A stretch of 37,981 nucleotides of DNA from Ignavibacteria bacterium (GTDB taxonomy: Bacteria; Bacteroidota; Ignavibacteria; Tepidaquicellales; Tepidaquicellaceae). The stretch lies in assembly GCA_016929695.1 (NCBI GenBank), contig JAFGII010000024.1, forward strand, positions 1-37,981, read 5' to 3'. Positions within the stretch are counted from its first letter, which is position 1; every line of letters begins with the position of its first letter. Positions 16,157 to 25,074 of the stretch are shown here, piece by piece. A model generated the notes under the pieces. It was not told the origin of the DNA, made no database searches, and was given only the letters and a program-made list of their open reading frames with translations. Position numbers and translations under genes: made by a program.

Positions 16157-17100
16157 CTGTATGTTTTTATTATTCCCTCATCGAGATTTACTTTCGGAGT
16201 GTATCCCAGCAGTTCCGTTGCTTTCTCTATACTCGGTATCCGCAGTTCGACGTCAACATAATTTTTCGGTACATAAACAATTTTTGATTTCGTACGGGTA
16301 AGGACAACAATTTTTTCAGCAAGTGAACTTATTGTAACTGTCCCTTTCGGATTTCCAATGTTGAATATTTCCCCGACTGCATTTTTATTTGTTATTGCCA
16401 GCATTATGCCGTTCACCATATCGTCAATATAACACCACGACCTTATCTGGTCGCCGTCTCCGTGTATCTCAATCGTTTTGTTCTTCACCGCATTCTTAAT
16501 AAATATCTGTATTGCGCCCTCACCGATTTGTCCCGGTCCGTAAATATTAAACGGTCTGATTGTCACGCACGGAAACCCTTTTTCCTTGTAATAACTGTAC
16601 ATCAGATGTTCGCCGCTGACCTTGCTTACGGAATATGTCCACCTCGCCTCGCCGACCGCCGCGAAACTCGTTTTTGATTTTTCGTTTGACTTGTATGCGT
16701 ATGCCCCGAGCACCTCACTTGTGGATAAATTTATCACGCGCTCGAGATGTTTTGAATTTTTTTCAAGCGCCCGAAGAAAATTAAACGTTCCGAGTATATT
16801 AACCTCCATCGTCTTTACGGGATTGTGAATCACAGTATCAACTCCCGCAATTGCGGCGAGATGAAGCGCAATATTCGGCTTGAAATCATCGCATAGCTCC
16901 TTCATAATTTCATAATCGAGAATATTCCCTTTCACAGAAATAACGTTCTTCGGATTCAGTTTCTTATACCTGAGCGAGTCCCGTGAAAATGTATCGTATA
17001 TCAGAATCTTATTATCTTTTGATAACATCGAAGCGAGTGTACTGCCTATGAATCCCGCACCGCCCGTAATGAAAATTCTTTTGCCTTTTATTTTCTTCAT
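16129..17100 (-). CDS. NAD-dependent sugar epimerase/dehydratase/decarboxylase (extended SDR)
   Basis: This 323-residue extended short-chain dehydrogenase acts on nucleotide sugars. The Rossmann motif is ITGGAGFIGS (11-20), the STSEVLG strand is at 126-132, and the catalytic Y156-S-V-S-K160 follows VGEARWTYSVSK. Further on are RPFNIYGPGQ, HGDGDQIRSWCYIDD and GEIFNIGNP. The STSE and YSVSK surroundings resemble UDP-glucuronate decarboxylases and the ArnA decarboxylase domain, but 4-epimerases and 4,6-dehydratases of the same family share them, so the reaction is open. It overlaps the formyltransferase gene, an arrangement that recalls ArnA, where both activities are fused. It is 3 nt from the GNAT-like gene. 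Confidence 0.88.
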   Translation of the reverse strand: MKKIKGKRIFITGGAGFIGSTLASMLSKDNKILIYDTFSRDSLRYKKLNPKNVISVKGNILDYEIMKELCDDFKPNIALHLAAIAGVDTVIHNPVKTMEVNILGTFNFLRALEKNSKHLERVINLSTSEVLGAYAYKSNEKSKTSFAAVGEARWTYSVSKVSGEHLMYSYYKEKGFPCVTIRPFNIYGPGQIGEGAIQIFIKNAVKNKTIEIHGDGDQIRSWCYIDDMVNGIMLAITNKNAVGEIFNIGNPKGTVTISSLAEKIVVLTRTKSKIVYVPKNYVDVELRIPSIEKATELLGYTPKVNLDEGIIKTYRWYKKWLQA

Positions 17101-17103
17101 GAT

Positions 17104-18093
17104 TTATAATTTTTTTGAGAATGATTTCCTCAGGAAACCATCCGCTTTGAATTTCTTCTTAAAATTAAACAATCCTTCGATTAATTTCCCTCCGACATCG
17201 GATGTTCCGATATCATATAATCTGTAATTATTATTCTTTGCCCATTCAATTGTTTTAAATAATAGATAATCCGCAACCCTGTATTTCTTGAAATTCTCGT
17301 CTGTAGCAAGATAAAAATTCAATATGACGTCGTTTTTAATTATAAATAAAACGCATATCCCGCACATCACATTCTCGACTTCGGCACTGAAGAATATAAT
17401 CCTGCCACTGAGATTTCTTTTTAGATATATCAGTTCTTCTTTTGAATGAGTAGGCTTAATGTTTTTCGTTAATCTGTTCTGCAGAAGTATGTCATAAAAT
17501 CGTTCGTACTTATTTGAATCAATAGGATTATCAATTATGCTGATGGTTACATTTTTCGCTGAATTTCTTATTGTTCTTTTTAAGGGATTTGATAATTTAA
17601 TATATTCAAAAAATTGTAACTTGATTATATTCGTAATTGAATCCTTTGTGATTTTAAAACCGTTTTCGAGTAATGAGTATTCGTATTCCTCATTGAAATC
17701 TGAATTGTATAAATTGGGCGGATTGTTCAGAGTGCAGAATGTAAATCCGTTATCTTTAAGATAATCGGAAAAAATATTTATGGCTTCTGTGTAATTGATT
17801 ACCGAAAGTTTTTCTTTCCAGAGGAAACCGCCGAAACTTGTACCGCGACACGATACGAATATTTTTTCTTTTCCCGATAATATTTCGCACCCGGTAATTA
17901 TACCGAGATTTCTGCTCTTTTTCTTTGACTTTATGATTAAATTATGCCAAACAATGTTTTTACTGAACTCGTCGTTGTATTTAAGAAAAACAGGGTCAAA
18001 GAAAAGATTGTAGTTCGAAGATAGAATGTTGTTCCATTCTTTATCCGTGTAAATATCCGATTTCTGAATATATATGTTACCTGTATAATTCAT
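17104..18093 (-). CDS. GNAT/FemAB-like acyltransferase
   Basis: This 329-residue protein resembles the Acetyltransf_6 (BioF2/FemAB-like) group, which transfers acyl or aminoacyl groups onto sugars or peptides. The recognisable part is the second GNAT-like domain (about residues 150-310), with RNSAKNVTISI, NFYLATDENFKKYRVADYLLFKTIEWA and YRLYDIGTSDVGG near the C-terminus. It ends in a basic tail (LRKSFSKKL). Its start overlaps the GT39 gene by 17 nt and it ends 3 nt before the SDR gene. It probably acylates an amino sugar made by this operon, which is inference from position. Confidence 0.75.
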   Translation of the reverse strand: MNYTGNIYIQKSDIYTDKEWNNILSSNYNLFFDPVFLKYNDEFSKNIVWHNLIIKSKKKSRNLGIITGCEILSGKEKIFVSCRGTSFGGFLWKEKLSVINYTEAINIFSDYLKDNGFTFCTLNNPPNLYNSDFNEEYEYSLLENGFKITKDSITNIIKLQFFEYIKLSNPLKRTIRNSAKNVTISIIDNPIDSNKYERFYDILLQNRLTKNIKPTHSKEELIYLKRNLSGRIIFFSAEVENVMCGICVLFIIKNDVILNFYLATDENFKKYRVADYLLFKTIEWAKNNNYRLYDIGTSDVGGKLIEGLFNFKKKFKADGFLRKSFSKKL

Positions 18094-19645
18094 ATCCCGG
18101 TCTCTTCATTATTAATTTAAACTTATCCGGCATAAAAGAATATGTACTGTCATAGTCGGTTCTGTTGATTTCTTCACGCTCCACGATTATACTGTGTTTC
18201 CCGGACTCAAGTGAATCCAGAGATTGTTTGACATAATCCGCTCCGTTCTTCTTTGTCTCTAGCAGTCTGTATGTATATTCTTTATTCTCCCACCCGATGT
18301 TAAGCCCTCTGAAATAAAAACTGAACTGCGGATTTGCTCTGAAATTTGCAGCGACGTAAACTATGTCTTTCTTCCCGGATTCATCAATGTCTTTTTTTAC
18401 ATCTGTCAGTTCAAACGTATTTTCCCACCACGGGATATCGAGCATGTGAACTGTATTCAGACTTAAAAAGAATACAATTATAAATGCAGTTAGAAATCCT
18501 TTTATGCTGAATTGCTTGTTGTAAAAATATGAAATTAAAAGCAGTATCAAAAATACAACTGATAATATTATTATGAATATAAAAGTTTCGTTTACTATAT
18601 ATTCTTTGAGCTGGTTTCTGAAATTTAACGTCAGTGACCAGAACACATTAAAAAATATCAGCAAAAGCACTATAATCTTTTCCTTTAAATCCGATTTGTC
18701 AATATCTTCAGTATAGGACGGAATTAATATCGCAGCCTGTGAAAGAATCAGAAGTGTATATACCTCGAGTTTTGTTTTGAAAATTGTAATTATTACGAAT
18801 CCTGTGAAGAACCATATCCACAGGAATATTTTATTTACGGATAATTTTCTGAAATTTAAAAAGTCTTTGAAAAATGCGGGAATGAGCAATATGCTGAATG
18901 GAATTATTGACAGCATGTAGTGAATATGATATAAAGGACCCGATGCCTTTATATTGCCTTCCACACCCGTTACCGCCCTTTCGAAAATGTGATAGAAGAA
19001 AAATGAGTTAATAAAATCCTGCCCGTATTTTAGATACATGTAGATATGCCAGGGCAATGCTGTTAGAATTCCTATTGTAACAAAAATTACGAAATCGGAA
19101 AATTTATAATTGATTCTTTTCCTGAGCAGAATAAGTGTTATTAAAATAACAATTGGAATGAAAGTTCCTACGAGAATTTTTATCATCAGACATGCACCGA
19201 AGATTATTCCGAGAATAATATTGTAGGAAAATTTTCTGTTCTCCAGATGTTTTATAAAAATATAAAATGCGAGAAGTATAATGAAGTTGTAGGGAATATC
19301 GAACTGGAATCGCTTGGAAAAGACGCTGAAAATTATATTACTTGTGAATATCATCGCCGCAAGATAACCCGCCGCAAGTGATTTTACCCGTTCACCTATT
19401 TTAATCAGAAGATAAACCGAAAGCAAACCCGATATGAAAGGTATAATTTTAAGTGCCCAGGTGCTTAATCCAAAAACAAGTGTGACCAGATATCCTGTCC
19501 ATATCAGCAGGGGAGGATGAGCACCGGAATATAAACCTTTGAGCGAGTAAGAATTAATTGAATGTGAAGTCTGGTCGATAAAATCCTGATGGATATGTAT
19601 TGAAGCTACCCTTACTGCATACATTCCTTCATCCCACGGCTGCAT
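18077..19645 (-). CDS. GT39-family membrane glycosyltransferase (ArnT/PMT-like)
   Basis: This polytopic enzyme transfers a sugar from a polyprenyl-phosphate donor on the periplasmic face. From the first ATG the protein is 522 residues and begins MQPWDEG, the catalytic Asp-Glu loop that in GT39 follows transmembrane helix 1. The open frame continues upstream without a stop to 19777 and encodes exactly that missing helix (FRIIFPLIIIILCIL, LPALFTTD), so coding surely starts upstream. No ATG, GTG or TTG exists there, however; candidates are CTG at 19735 or ATC at 19771. Other GT39 hallmarks are HPPLLIWTGYLVTLVFG, about 11 hydrophobic helices and a periplasmic C-terminal domain. It is the first gene of the glycan operon. 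Confidence 0.85.
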   Translation of the reverse strand: MQPWDEGMYAVRVASIHIHQDFIDQTSHSINSYSLKGLYSGAHPPLLIWTGYLVTLVFGLSTWALKIIPFISGLLSVYLLIKIGERVKSLAAGYLAAMIFTSNIIFSVFSKRFQFDIPYNFIILLAFYIFIKHLENRKFSYNIILGIIFGACLMIKILVGTFIPIVILITLILLRKRINYKFSDFVIFVTIGILTALPWHIYMYLKYGQDFINSFFFYHIFERAVTGVEGNIKASGPLYHIHYMLSIIPFSILLIPAFFKDFLNFRKLSVNKIFLWIWFFTGFVIITIFKTKLEVYTLLILSQAAILIPSYTEDIDKSDLKEKIIVLLLIFFNVFWSLTLNFRNQLKEYIVNETFIFIIILSVVFLILLLISYFYNKQFSIKGFLTAFIIVFFLSLNTVHMLDIPWWENTFELTDVKKDIDESGKKDIVYVAANFRANPQFSFYFRGLNIGWENKEYTYRLLETKKNGADYVKQSLDSLESGKHSIIVEREEINRTDYDSTYSFMPDKFKLIMKRPGYELYR

Positions 19646-19777
19646 ATCGGTGGTAAATAATGCAGGCAGTTTTAAAATGCAAAGGATTATAATTATTAGC
19701 GGGAATATTATTCTAAAATTCCTTTTGTCATTCAGAAAATCAAAAAACTTTGAAAGATAATCTTTTTCGATGGCTTT
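19646..19777 (-). other. In-frame 5' extension of the GT39 gene, without a standard start codon
   Basis: Codons from 19777 down to 19646 are open and encode about 44 residues, including a soluble start (EKDYLSKFFDFLND), a hydrophobic helix and the run into MQPWDEG. The stop TAA at 19780-19778 bounds it. Protein-like content and the need for the first helix argue that it is translated, from a rare start or after loss of the original ATG. Confidence 0.6.
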
Positions 19778-19799
19778 TTATATCTTTAATTATTTTGAA

Positions 19800-20699
19800 T
19801 TAAAAATTATAACCTAATGAAAATGTATTTCCCGTACCGAAAGAGTTAGAATATGGGATGAACCCGTAATCAATGGTAAGACCTTTATATCTGAATCCGA
19901 GTCCGGCGGAAAGACTTTTATTTTCGTAGTTGGTCATGTAACCCGCTCTCAGAAAAATAAAGTCCTTATATCCCGCCTCTATTCCCGTGTGTATGTGAAA
20001 TTTTCCTCCGTCGAGCACTTTAAATCCTTCTGCGGCGAAAATGAAATTAAAATCTTTAAGGGGATAAAAATAACCTCCGCCGAATCTGACCAGAGTAGGT
20101 AATTTCGTGCTGACGTCTTTTAATTCGTTCACGGAACCGATATTGGCAACAACGAAAGATAATGCGAGATTTTCTTTCCGGTATAAAGTACCGAAGTCAA
20201 ATCCGACGCCTGACGCTTCATCAATATAAATTTTTTCATATAGGAGTTTGGAAGTAATCCCGACCGAAAAATTTTCATATATCTGGTATGCGGCGGAAAA
20301 ATTGAGTGATAAATTTTGTGAATTAAATTTTTCCAGTGGAGCACCCGGTACCAGTCTTACCTCTATATCGTCAACACCTGTTCTTATTAAACCGATACCT
20401 ACTCCGAATTTACCGAAAATAAATTTTGACCCGACAAATGACGCCTTGTAGTCTATCATTGATATATTATGCGATAAAGTGACATTACTCTTGCCTCTGT
20501 TTACAAGTGCCGGATTATATAACATGGAAACCGCATCATCAGATATTGAAGAATATGCTTCTCCCATAGCCATTGACTTGGCACCTGTGCCGGTTTTTAG
20601 AAAAGATAATCCCGTATTTGCGGAACCGTCATTCTGTGCGGATGAATCAGTTGCAAAAAGAATTATCGTTATCAATAATATGATTATTGTTCTGTACAT
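19800..20699 (-). CDS. PorV/PorQ-family outer-membrane barrel protein
   Basis: This 299-residue outer-membrane protein has a signal peptide (IIILLITIILFATDSSAQ) and the family's typical opening: GLSFLKTGTGAKSMAMGEAYSSISDDAVSMLYNPA. Alternating strands follow, ending in the aromatic FSLGYNF expected of a barrel terminus. PorV/PorQ proteins belong to the FadL-like barrel group; PorV is a shuttle or anchor protein of the type IX secretion system, while many paralogues have unknown jobs. It is the last of four co-directional genes (lipoprotein, Asp-box T9SS protein, barrel, barrel). Which paralogue it is cannot be decided here. Confidence 0.85.
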   Translation of the reverse strand: MYRTIIILLITIILFATDSSAQNDGSANTGLSFLKTGTGAKSMAMGEAYSSISDDAVSMLYNPALVNRGKSNVTLSHNISMIDYKASFVGSKFIFGKFGVGIGLIRTGVDDIEVRLVPGAPLEKFNSQNLSLNFSAAYQIYENFSVGITSKLLYEKIYIDEASGVGFDFGTLYRKENLALSFVVANIGSVNELKDVSTKLPTLVRFGGGYFYPLKDFNFIFAAEGFKVLDGGKFHIHTGIEAGYKDFIFLRAGYMTNYENKSLSAGLGFRYKGLTIDYGFIPYSNSFGTGNTFSLGYNF

Positions 20700-20750
20700 T
20701 ATTTAAAATTATAATTAACACAAGAAAAAATGGTTTTTTTAATACTCAAT

Positions 20751-20768
20751 ACTGCGCTCCGGCGTAGT
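20751..20768. repeat. Small dispersed hairpin with TCCG loop, copy 1
   Basis: ACTGCGC-TCCG-GCGTAGT nearly forms a 7-bp stem with a UNCG-type tetraloop, between the two barrel genes. The same element with a perfect stem (ACTACGC/GCGTAGT) occurs at 37271-37288; the two differ at one base in 18. Confidence 0.5.
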
Positions 20769-20790
20769 GTTGGTGAAAATCTTCCTCTAA

Positions 20791-21801
20791 TCATTTTAAA
20801 TTAAAATTAATTCCAAGATTGTGAAATGGCTGCTTCGTATATGGTTCTAACTGGAACGAATAATCTATCCCGAGCATTATATTTTTTGTAAATACTTTTT
20901 TGAATCCCACGCCAATGCCCGGTTTAAGCGAGCCGCTGAAATCCTCCTCATTAAGCCCGATTCTGTCAAGTCCTGCCCGTATTTTCAACTGCTCGGTAAG
21001 TTTTATTTCTGTACCTGCTTTTACATAATAATATCTTTTCTTATACTCGGAATTTGAGGTTAATGTTACTTCAGGTTCCGGTACGAACATAGTCTCGAAT
21101 TCAAGGGAAACTATTCCAAAATTCTTCGGCAGCAGATATGAGGCACCAAGATTAAAAAGTATCGGAAATTTATCAGTTGTGGTTTTCCCGTTTGAACCGT
21201 AAATAGCATTTGTTTCCCATTTGTATTTCGCTGAAATGTCTCTGATAGTGGCTCCGAAAGTTAATTCCGGCATTGCCTTGTATATTGCTCCTATATCAAA
21301 AGCAATTGAATTTGTTGTTACTTCATCGAAAAGTTTTGTGTAATATAATTTAAATCCGATTCCAAGTGCGAGTTTTTCATCAAGTAGAAATCCCGTTCCG
21401 AGATAAAACTGATTCTCAAAAGTGGAAAAATCACCTATTTTGTTGGCATCATTATCGCGTCCGTCGATGTCCGTAACACCTGCATTTATCCAGGAAAGTG
21501 AAATTCCGGCGCTGCCTTGTTCCATTGTAATTTTCTTTGCTATTCCGATAAAATTCAGTTTCCTGTCAAGTGACATGAGAGTATATCCGAGATTCAGATT
21601 GGCATCTTCCTGAAAACAGGATATCGCAGGATTATAATATCCCGAATAATCACCGTAAATATCGGAAACCATTGCATTCCCTTTCGCAAGCCCTCTGGCA
21701 CCAAATCCGAGTCTTGCAAAACTTCCTGCGTAACTGCCGGATTGCGCATATATCCCGCTTACCGAGATTAATGTTAATATTATGATTATTATCCTTTTCA
21801 A
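20791..21801 (-). CDS. PorV/PorQ-family outer-membrane barrel protein
   Basis: The 336 residues contain a signal peptide (IIIIILTLISVSGIYAQ), the start-of-barrel motif SFARLGFGARGLAKGNAMVSDIYGDYSGYYNPA, and repeated strands ending LGINFNLK. It is a paralogue of the neighbouring 299-residue protein; the two share the G-A-R/K-x-x-A-x-G-x-A start region, but identity is low. The pair probably serves envelope transport or anchors secreted T9SS cargo such as the adjacent Asp-box protein. It follows the Asp-box gene by 104 nt, a gap holding a TTGCG-rich repeat (21851-21880). Confidence 0.85.
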   Translation of the reverse strand: MKRIIIIILTLISVSGIYAQSGSYAGSFARLGFGARGLAKGNAMVSDIYGDYSGYYNPAISCFQEDANLNLGYTLMSLDRKLNFIGIAKKITMEQGSAGISLSWINAGVTDIDGRDNDANKIGDFSTFENQFYLGTGFLLDEKLALGIGFKLYYTKLFDEVTTNSIAFDIGAIYKAMPELTFGATIRDISAKYKWETNAIYGSNGKTTTDKFPILFNLGASYLLPKNFGIVSLEFETMFVPEPEVTLTSNSEYKKRYYYVKAGTEIKLTEQLKIRAGLDRIGLNEEDFSGSLKPGIGVGFKKVFTKNIMLGIDYSFQLEPYTKQPFHNLGINFNLK

Positions 21802-21850
21802 TTTCTTTATACTTTATTCTTAATTCTTAATTGAATACCTATTCTTAATT

Positions 21851-21880
21851 TTCTTTGCGTCCTTTGCGCCGTTGCGGTTC
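21851..21880. repeat. TTGCG-rich intergenic repeat
   Basis: TTCTTTGCGTCCTTTGCG followed by CCGTTGCGGTTC is a quasi-tandem repeat of a TTTGCG unit. Related text occurs at 8181-8190, 24592-24620 and 37648-37680, always between genes and with no coding sense. It looks like a degenerate dispersed element that has been shuffled. Confidence 0.45.
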
Positions 21881-21905
21881 ATTTTTTTAAATTCATAATT
21901 CATAA

Positions 21906-23537
21906 TTATTGAAGTACCAGTATCTTTCCCCACACATACTTATCATCATCTACAGCAATTCTGTAAAAATAAACACCGTTGGCTACAATTATTCCGTTAT
22001 CATTCTTTCCGTCCCATATTGTAAAAAGTTCATCGGGAGAATTTCTCGTTGCATTCTGAATTACAGTTCTCACAGGATTCATTCCGAAATCGAAAATCTT
22101 GATTGTAACCTGTGAAGCAGGTTTACCGGTTTTAAAGAAAATCCTGACCACTTCAGTCGAAGGTGCGAACGGATTCGGAGCGGCATAAGATTTAGTTTCT
22201 GAAGATAAATCTATTTCCTTAATCGCCCTGAAAATTTTCCATTTAGCGCTCCACGGATTGCCTGTTTCAATTGTTCGGATTAAACCGTCTGCACTTCCGA
22301 AATACACTGTGTCGGTACTGTAATTTCCCGAATAAAAACTACTCGTACGAACCACATCCTTGGAAACTTCATCATAAATGAGAGGTGTCTTTACCCAGTC
22401 GAAAAAAACACCGAATTCGGAACGCAGTAATCCGTCATCAGTAAGACCGTAAACATATTTATCATAAGAGGAAATGCCGTTTGGAGAAGGTCCGCTGAGA
22501 GTGTATGCCCAGGTAAATCCGCCGTCTGTGGTATACGACAATGCATTTGCTTCATTCGGATTTTCCGCTCTTCTTGTTGCCGCCCAGAGAATCGTTTTAT
22601 TCGAATATTTCTGAATATGGAAATTCACGACGAAATTTCCCGCAACGCGGTTATTTCCAAAACCCGAATTCAAATAGTTGTATTTCCTCCAGCTGACGCC
22701 CCAGTCGGTAGAACGGTTGATTCCGTTCGCACTTCCGACGAATAAAGTTGAATCGTTCAGTGCTTCGACCGTAAAAACTCTGTGATTCAGATTCTGTCTT
22801 ACGTCGAGAGCGAAATTATAACCCGTGCCTCCGATGTATATACTGTCGAGATTGTCGGGAGGTAATAATACTCTCTGCCAGGTTGTTCCGTAATCAGTGG
22901 ATTTACGCAGTCCGCCCGCAAAAGATGTAATCCATATTACATATTCATTCAAATTATCTTTGTTACGTGTAACGGCTATATCGTAACTTAAATTCTGTTG
23001 GGGAACCACAACGGGCAAAGCGGGTATATTGTTGCTTCCGTAAACTATGACTGTATCATTCAATCCGTCAAGTGGCTGACCGAATGCGTTCCAGGAATGT
23101 CCGTAATCGGTTGAGACTTTTACACCCGTGCCTACTGCAACATTCTCGCTGTTCACTTCCTGTGTTGTTGCAGTGGTAACTACAACTAAGTTGCTCAGTA
23201 CAATAAGCCCTGAAACATCATCTTCCCCGAACGGCTGAAGTCCGTAATAATACTGAAAAGAGTTAAAATTATCCAGTGTCCGCATTATTCCCGTTCCCGT
23301 TGCAAACCATACTGTATCTCCCTTAAATATAATATCCGTGATAAAATTGCTTATCGGGTATTTTGATGTAATAGGTGTAACAACTGTAGCATTTGGAGAA
23401 TAGGGAAATTGATTTGATTTTCCCTTCCATTCGAATTTGTAGTCTTTCAGACGATAATCATTCAGTTCGAGAATATTCTGCGGAAATAAATTACCTGCTG
23501 TTAATATTGTTAATATTATTATTAATCTGATTTTCAT
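21906..23537 (-). CDS. Secreted Asp-box (BNR/sortilin-like) protein with T9SS-type C-terminal domain
   Basis: This 543-residue protein has a signal peptide (IILTILTAGNLFPQ). A beta-propeller-like region carries at least four Asp-box motifs: STDYGHSW, STDYGTTW, STDWGVSW and TTDGGFTW. The C-terminal domain (about 90 residues) starts YAAPNPFAPSTEVVRIFF and contains SQVTIKIFDFGMNPVRTV and WDGKNDNGIIVANGVYFYRI, typical of the FlgD-like/type IX sorting domain. Export by T9SS and anchoring or release at the surface is therefore expected. Asp-box propellers bind or process glycans or peptides; no catalytic residues are evident. It lies 8 nt after the lipoprotein gene, so the two are co-transcribed. 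Confidence 0.85.
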   Translation of the reverse strand: MKIRLIIILTILTAGNLFPQNILELNDYRLKDYKFEWKGKSNQFPYSPNATVVTPITSKYPISNFITDIIFKGDTVWFATGTGIMRTLDNFNSFQYYYGLQPFGEDDVSGLIVLSNLVVVTTATTQEVNSENVAVGTGVKVSTDYGHSWNAFGQPLDGLNDTVIVYGSNNIPALPVVVPQQNLSYDIAVTRNKDNLNEYVIWITSFAGGLRKSTDYGTTWQRVLLPPDNLDSIYIGGTGYNFALDVRQNLNHRVFTVEALNDSTLFVGSANGINRSTDWGVSWRKYNYLNSGFGNNRVAGNFVVNFHIQKYSNKTILWAATRRAENPNEANALSYTTDGGFTWAYTLSGPSPNGISSYDKYVYGLTDDGLLRSEFGVFFDWVKTPLIYDEVSKDVVRTSSFYSGNYSTDTVYFGSADGLIRTIETGNPWSAKWKIFRAIKEIDLSSETKSYAAPNPFAPSTEVVRIFFKTGKPASQVTIKIFDFGMNPVRTVIQNATRNSPDELFTIWDGKNDNGIIVANGVYFYRIAVDDDKYVWGKILVLQ

Positions 23538-23545
23538 AATTCAAT

Positions 23546-24361
23546 TTAAGGATTTGGTCTGACGAATTTTATACTGTCGGCAACAACAATACTCTGAGCA
23601 TTTGAATTATCCGTTGCCTGAAAGAGATATTTGAAATATCCGTATGAAGAATCCCCACCGGACGGTAAAACAATATTAGAGTATGAGTATATATTATTTC
23701 CGGCATTTGACATTGGAACTCTTCCCATATATAATCCGTTCGGTCTGTAAGCATCGAAATATACTTCATTAATATCGCACTCGCCGTTCGTATCAATTAC
23801 TGTTGCTTTTATAGTTAAATCAAATTGTCCCGTTACAGGTCTCACGACGCTGTCGGGTAAATCCGTATTTGTAATCACCGGCGGAAAATTCTGTGTATTT
23901 ATCACAAAAAAAGCGGAATTAATCTGATTGCTGATTAAATCATCCGTGTTGAGTGCATATACCGTAAAGGTGTATTGACCTACCAGTAAACAGGTAATAG
24001 AGGTGAACTTCACATTGCAGGAATAACGGCCATCTCCCGCAACTGAGTCAGGTTGTATGCCGTCATCCTTCATTACAAAAAAGAGTTGACCGTTATTATC
24101 AGGATAGAAAACTTTGCAGGCAACTTCTTGAATACTGCTGCCTCCGTTTGATGAAACAAAAACAGAAACATTTAAATCAATATCAGGATTAAATGATGTT
24201 GTTAAAACAGAATCTTTTGACTTATACAAATCCGAAATCATTGGCGAGATATATGACGGGTCAATTACGTTGTCCGATTCCTTCTCGCAGGACAAAAATA
24301 TAACACCTGTAATCAGCATCAAAAAGACATCTGTAAATTTTAAATTTATATATTTTATCAA
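23546..24361 (-). CDS. Hypothetical lipoprotein with Ig-like/choice-of-anchor domain
   Basis: The N-terminus is a type II signal peptide with lipobox LSC (hydrophobic VFLMLITGVIFLSCEKES, Cys about 25). The mature 245 residues are beta-rich. The segment FFVMKDDGIQPDSVAGDGRYSC is the D-G-x(n)-D-G-x-Y motif of choice-of-anchor type domains and occurs once. The C-terminus has fibronectin-like wording (YLFQATDNSNAQSIVVADS). It is the first gene of the four-gene T9SS-like cluster, 8 nt upstream of the Asp-box gene. Function is not recognised beyond a surface lipoprotein. Confidence 0.8.
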   Translation of the reverse strand: MIKYINLKFTDVFLMLITGVIFLSCEKESDNVIDPSYISPMISDLYKSKDSVLTTSFNPDIDLNVSVFVSSNGGSSIQEVACKVFYPDNNGQLFFVMKDDGIQPDSVAGDGRYSCNVKFTSITCLLVGQYTFTVYALNTDDLISNQINSAFFVINTQNFPPVITNTDLPDSVVRPVTGQFDLTIKATVIDTNGECDINEVYFDAYRPNGLYMGRVPMSNAGNNIYSYSNIVLPSGGDSSYGYFKYLFQATDNSNAQSIVVADSIKFVRPNP

Positions 24362-25074
24362 TTTTTATAAAAATTATAATCTAAAAATATATAAGAAAAA
24401 TGCCCTATAATAAAGGTAAATTTTTGAATATTTCTTATTAAATCAAATTCCTTTCTGAAATTCCTTGCATTCTTCTCAGCAGGTCAGTCTTCCGGAGTGT
24501 TACTCTATTATTTTTCTCTTTTACGAATAACTTCTATAACTGCCCTTTGCTTTTTCTACTTCTATTACTTATTTCTATGACTAACTTCTGTTTCTTTGCT
24601 TCCTTGCGGCTTTGCGGTTATTTTTTCTTCTATGAATGTGTTCTGCTTTTCCTCAGCAAATGCATATGAAAATCTTTATCTGGACGCTATGTGTGGGAAA
24701 GAAAAAAATACAGCGCATTTTTTTAATAAAGAAAAACGGCTCACAGGGCGTGAGCCGTTTTTGATTGTGTTAGTAAAGAAAGGGAGGGATTTTTGATATA
24801 TTCTTATTTTTTAGAATTTTTATTTCTGTTTTTGATTTAATTCTCATTTTAAAATACTCTACTCTCTAAAATATATAAAGAAATTATTCTTTAATCAATA
24901 ATATAAATAATATACATTTTTTAAAAACCTGCCCTTTAATGTTGAAATAGTTTTACCCGAATTCCGGATTTGCAATATTTGCTTTCTTAATCATTTAGTT
25001 TATTATCTTAAGAATCCTTGGTGCTGAAAAGTAACCCTTTGCTCTAAAAAATCATCCTCCCATTTCACTACTTC
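24362..25074. other. 712-bp intergenic gap: terminator plus dispersed-repeat text
   Basis: This gap separates two minus-strand operons. It contains the strong bidirectional terminator at 24732-24762 and upstream repeats. The repeat TTCTATGACTAACTTCTGTT (24573-24592) is identical over 20 bp to 32398-32417 and over 17 bp to 37576-37592. It is followed by a TTGCG block (24592-24620). No reading frame here has coding character. The 66-codon frame at 24596-24796 runs through the terminator. Confidence 0.6.
24732..24762. terminator. Bidirectional rho-independent terminator
   Basis: AAAAACGGCTCAC and GTGAGCCGTTTTT form a perfect 13-bp stem with loop AGGGC, with T-runs on both strands. It lies 313 nt beyond the last gene (25075-27162) of the foldase/VWA operon on the minus strand. 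It probably ends that transcript and shields the lipoprotein operon. Confidence 0.9.

Noticed and set aside
24596-24796. 66-codon open frame in the gap
   Set aside because: It runs through TTGCG repeats and the strong terminator at 24732-24762, has no ribosome binding site and no protein-like composition.
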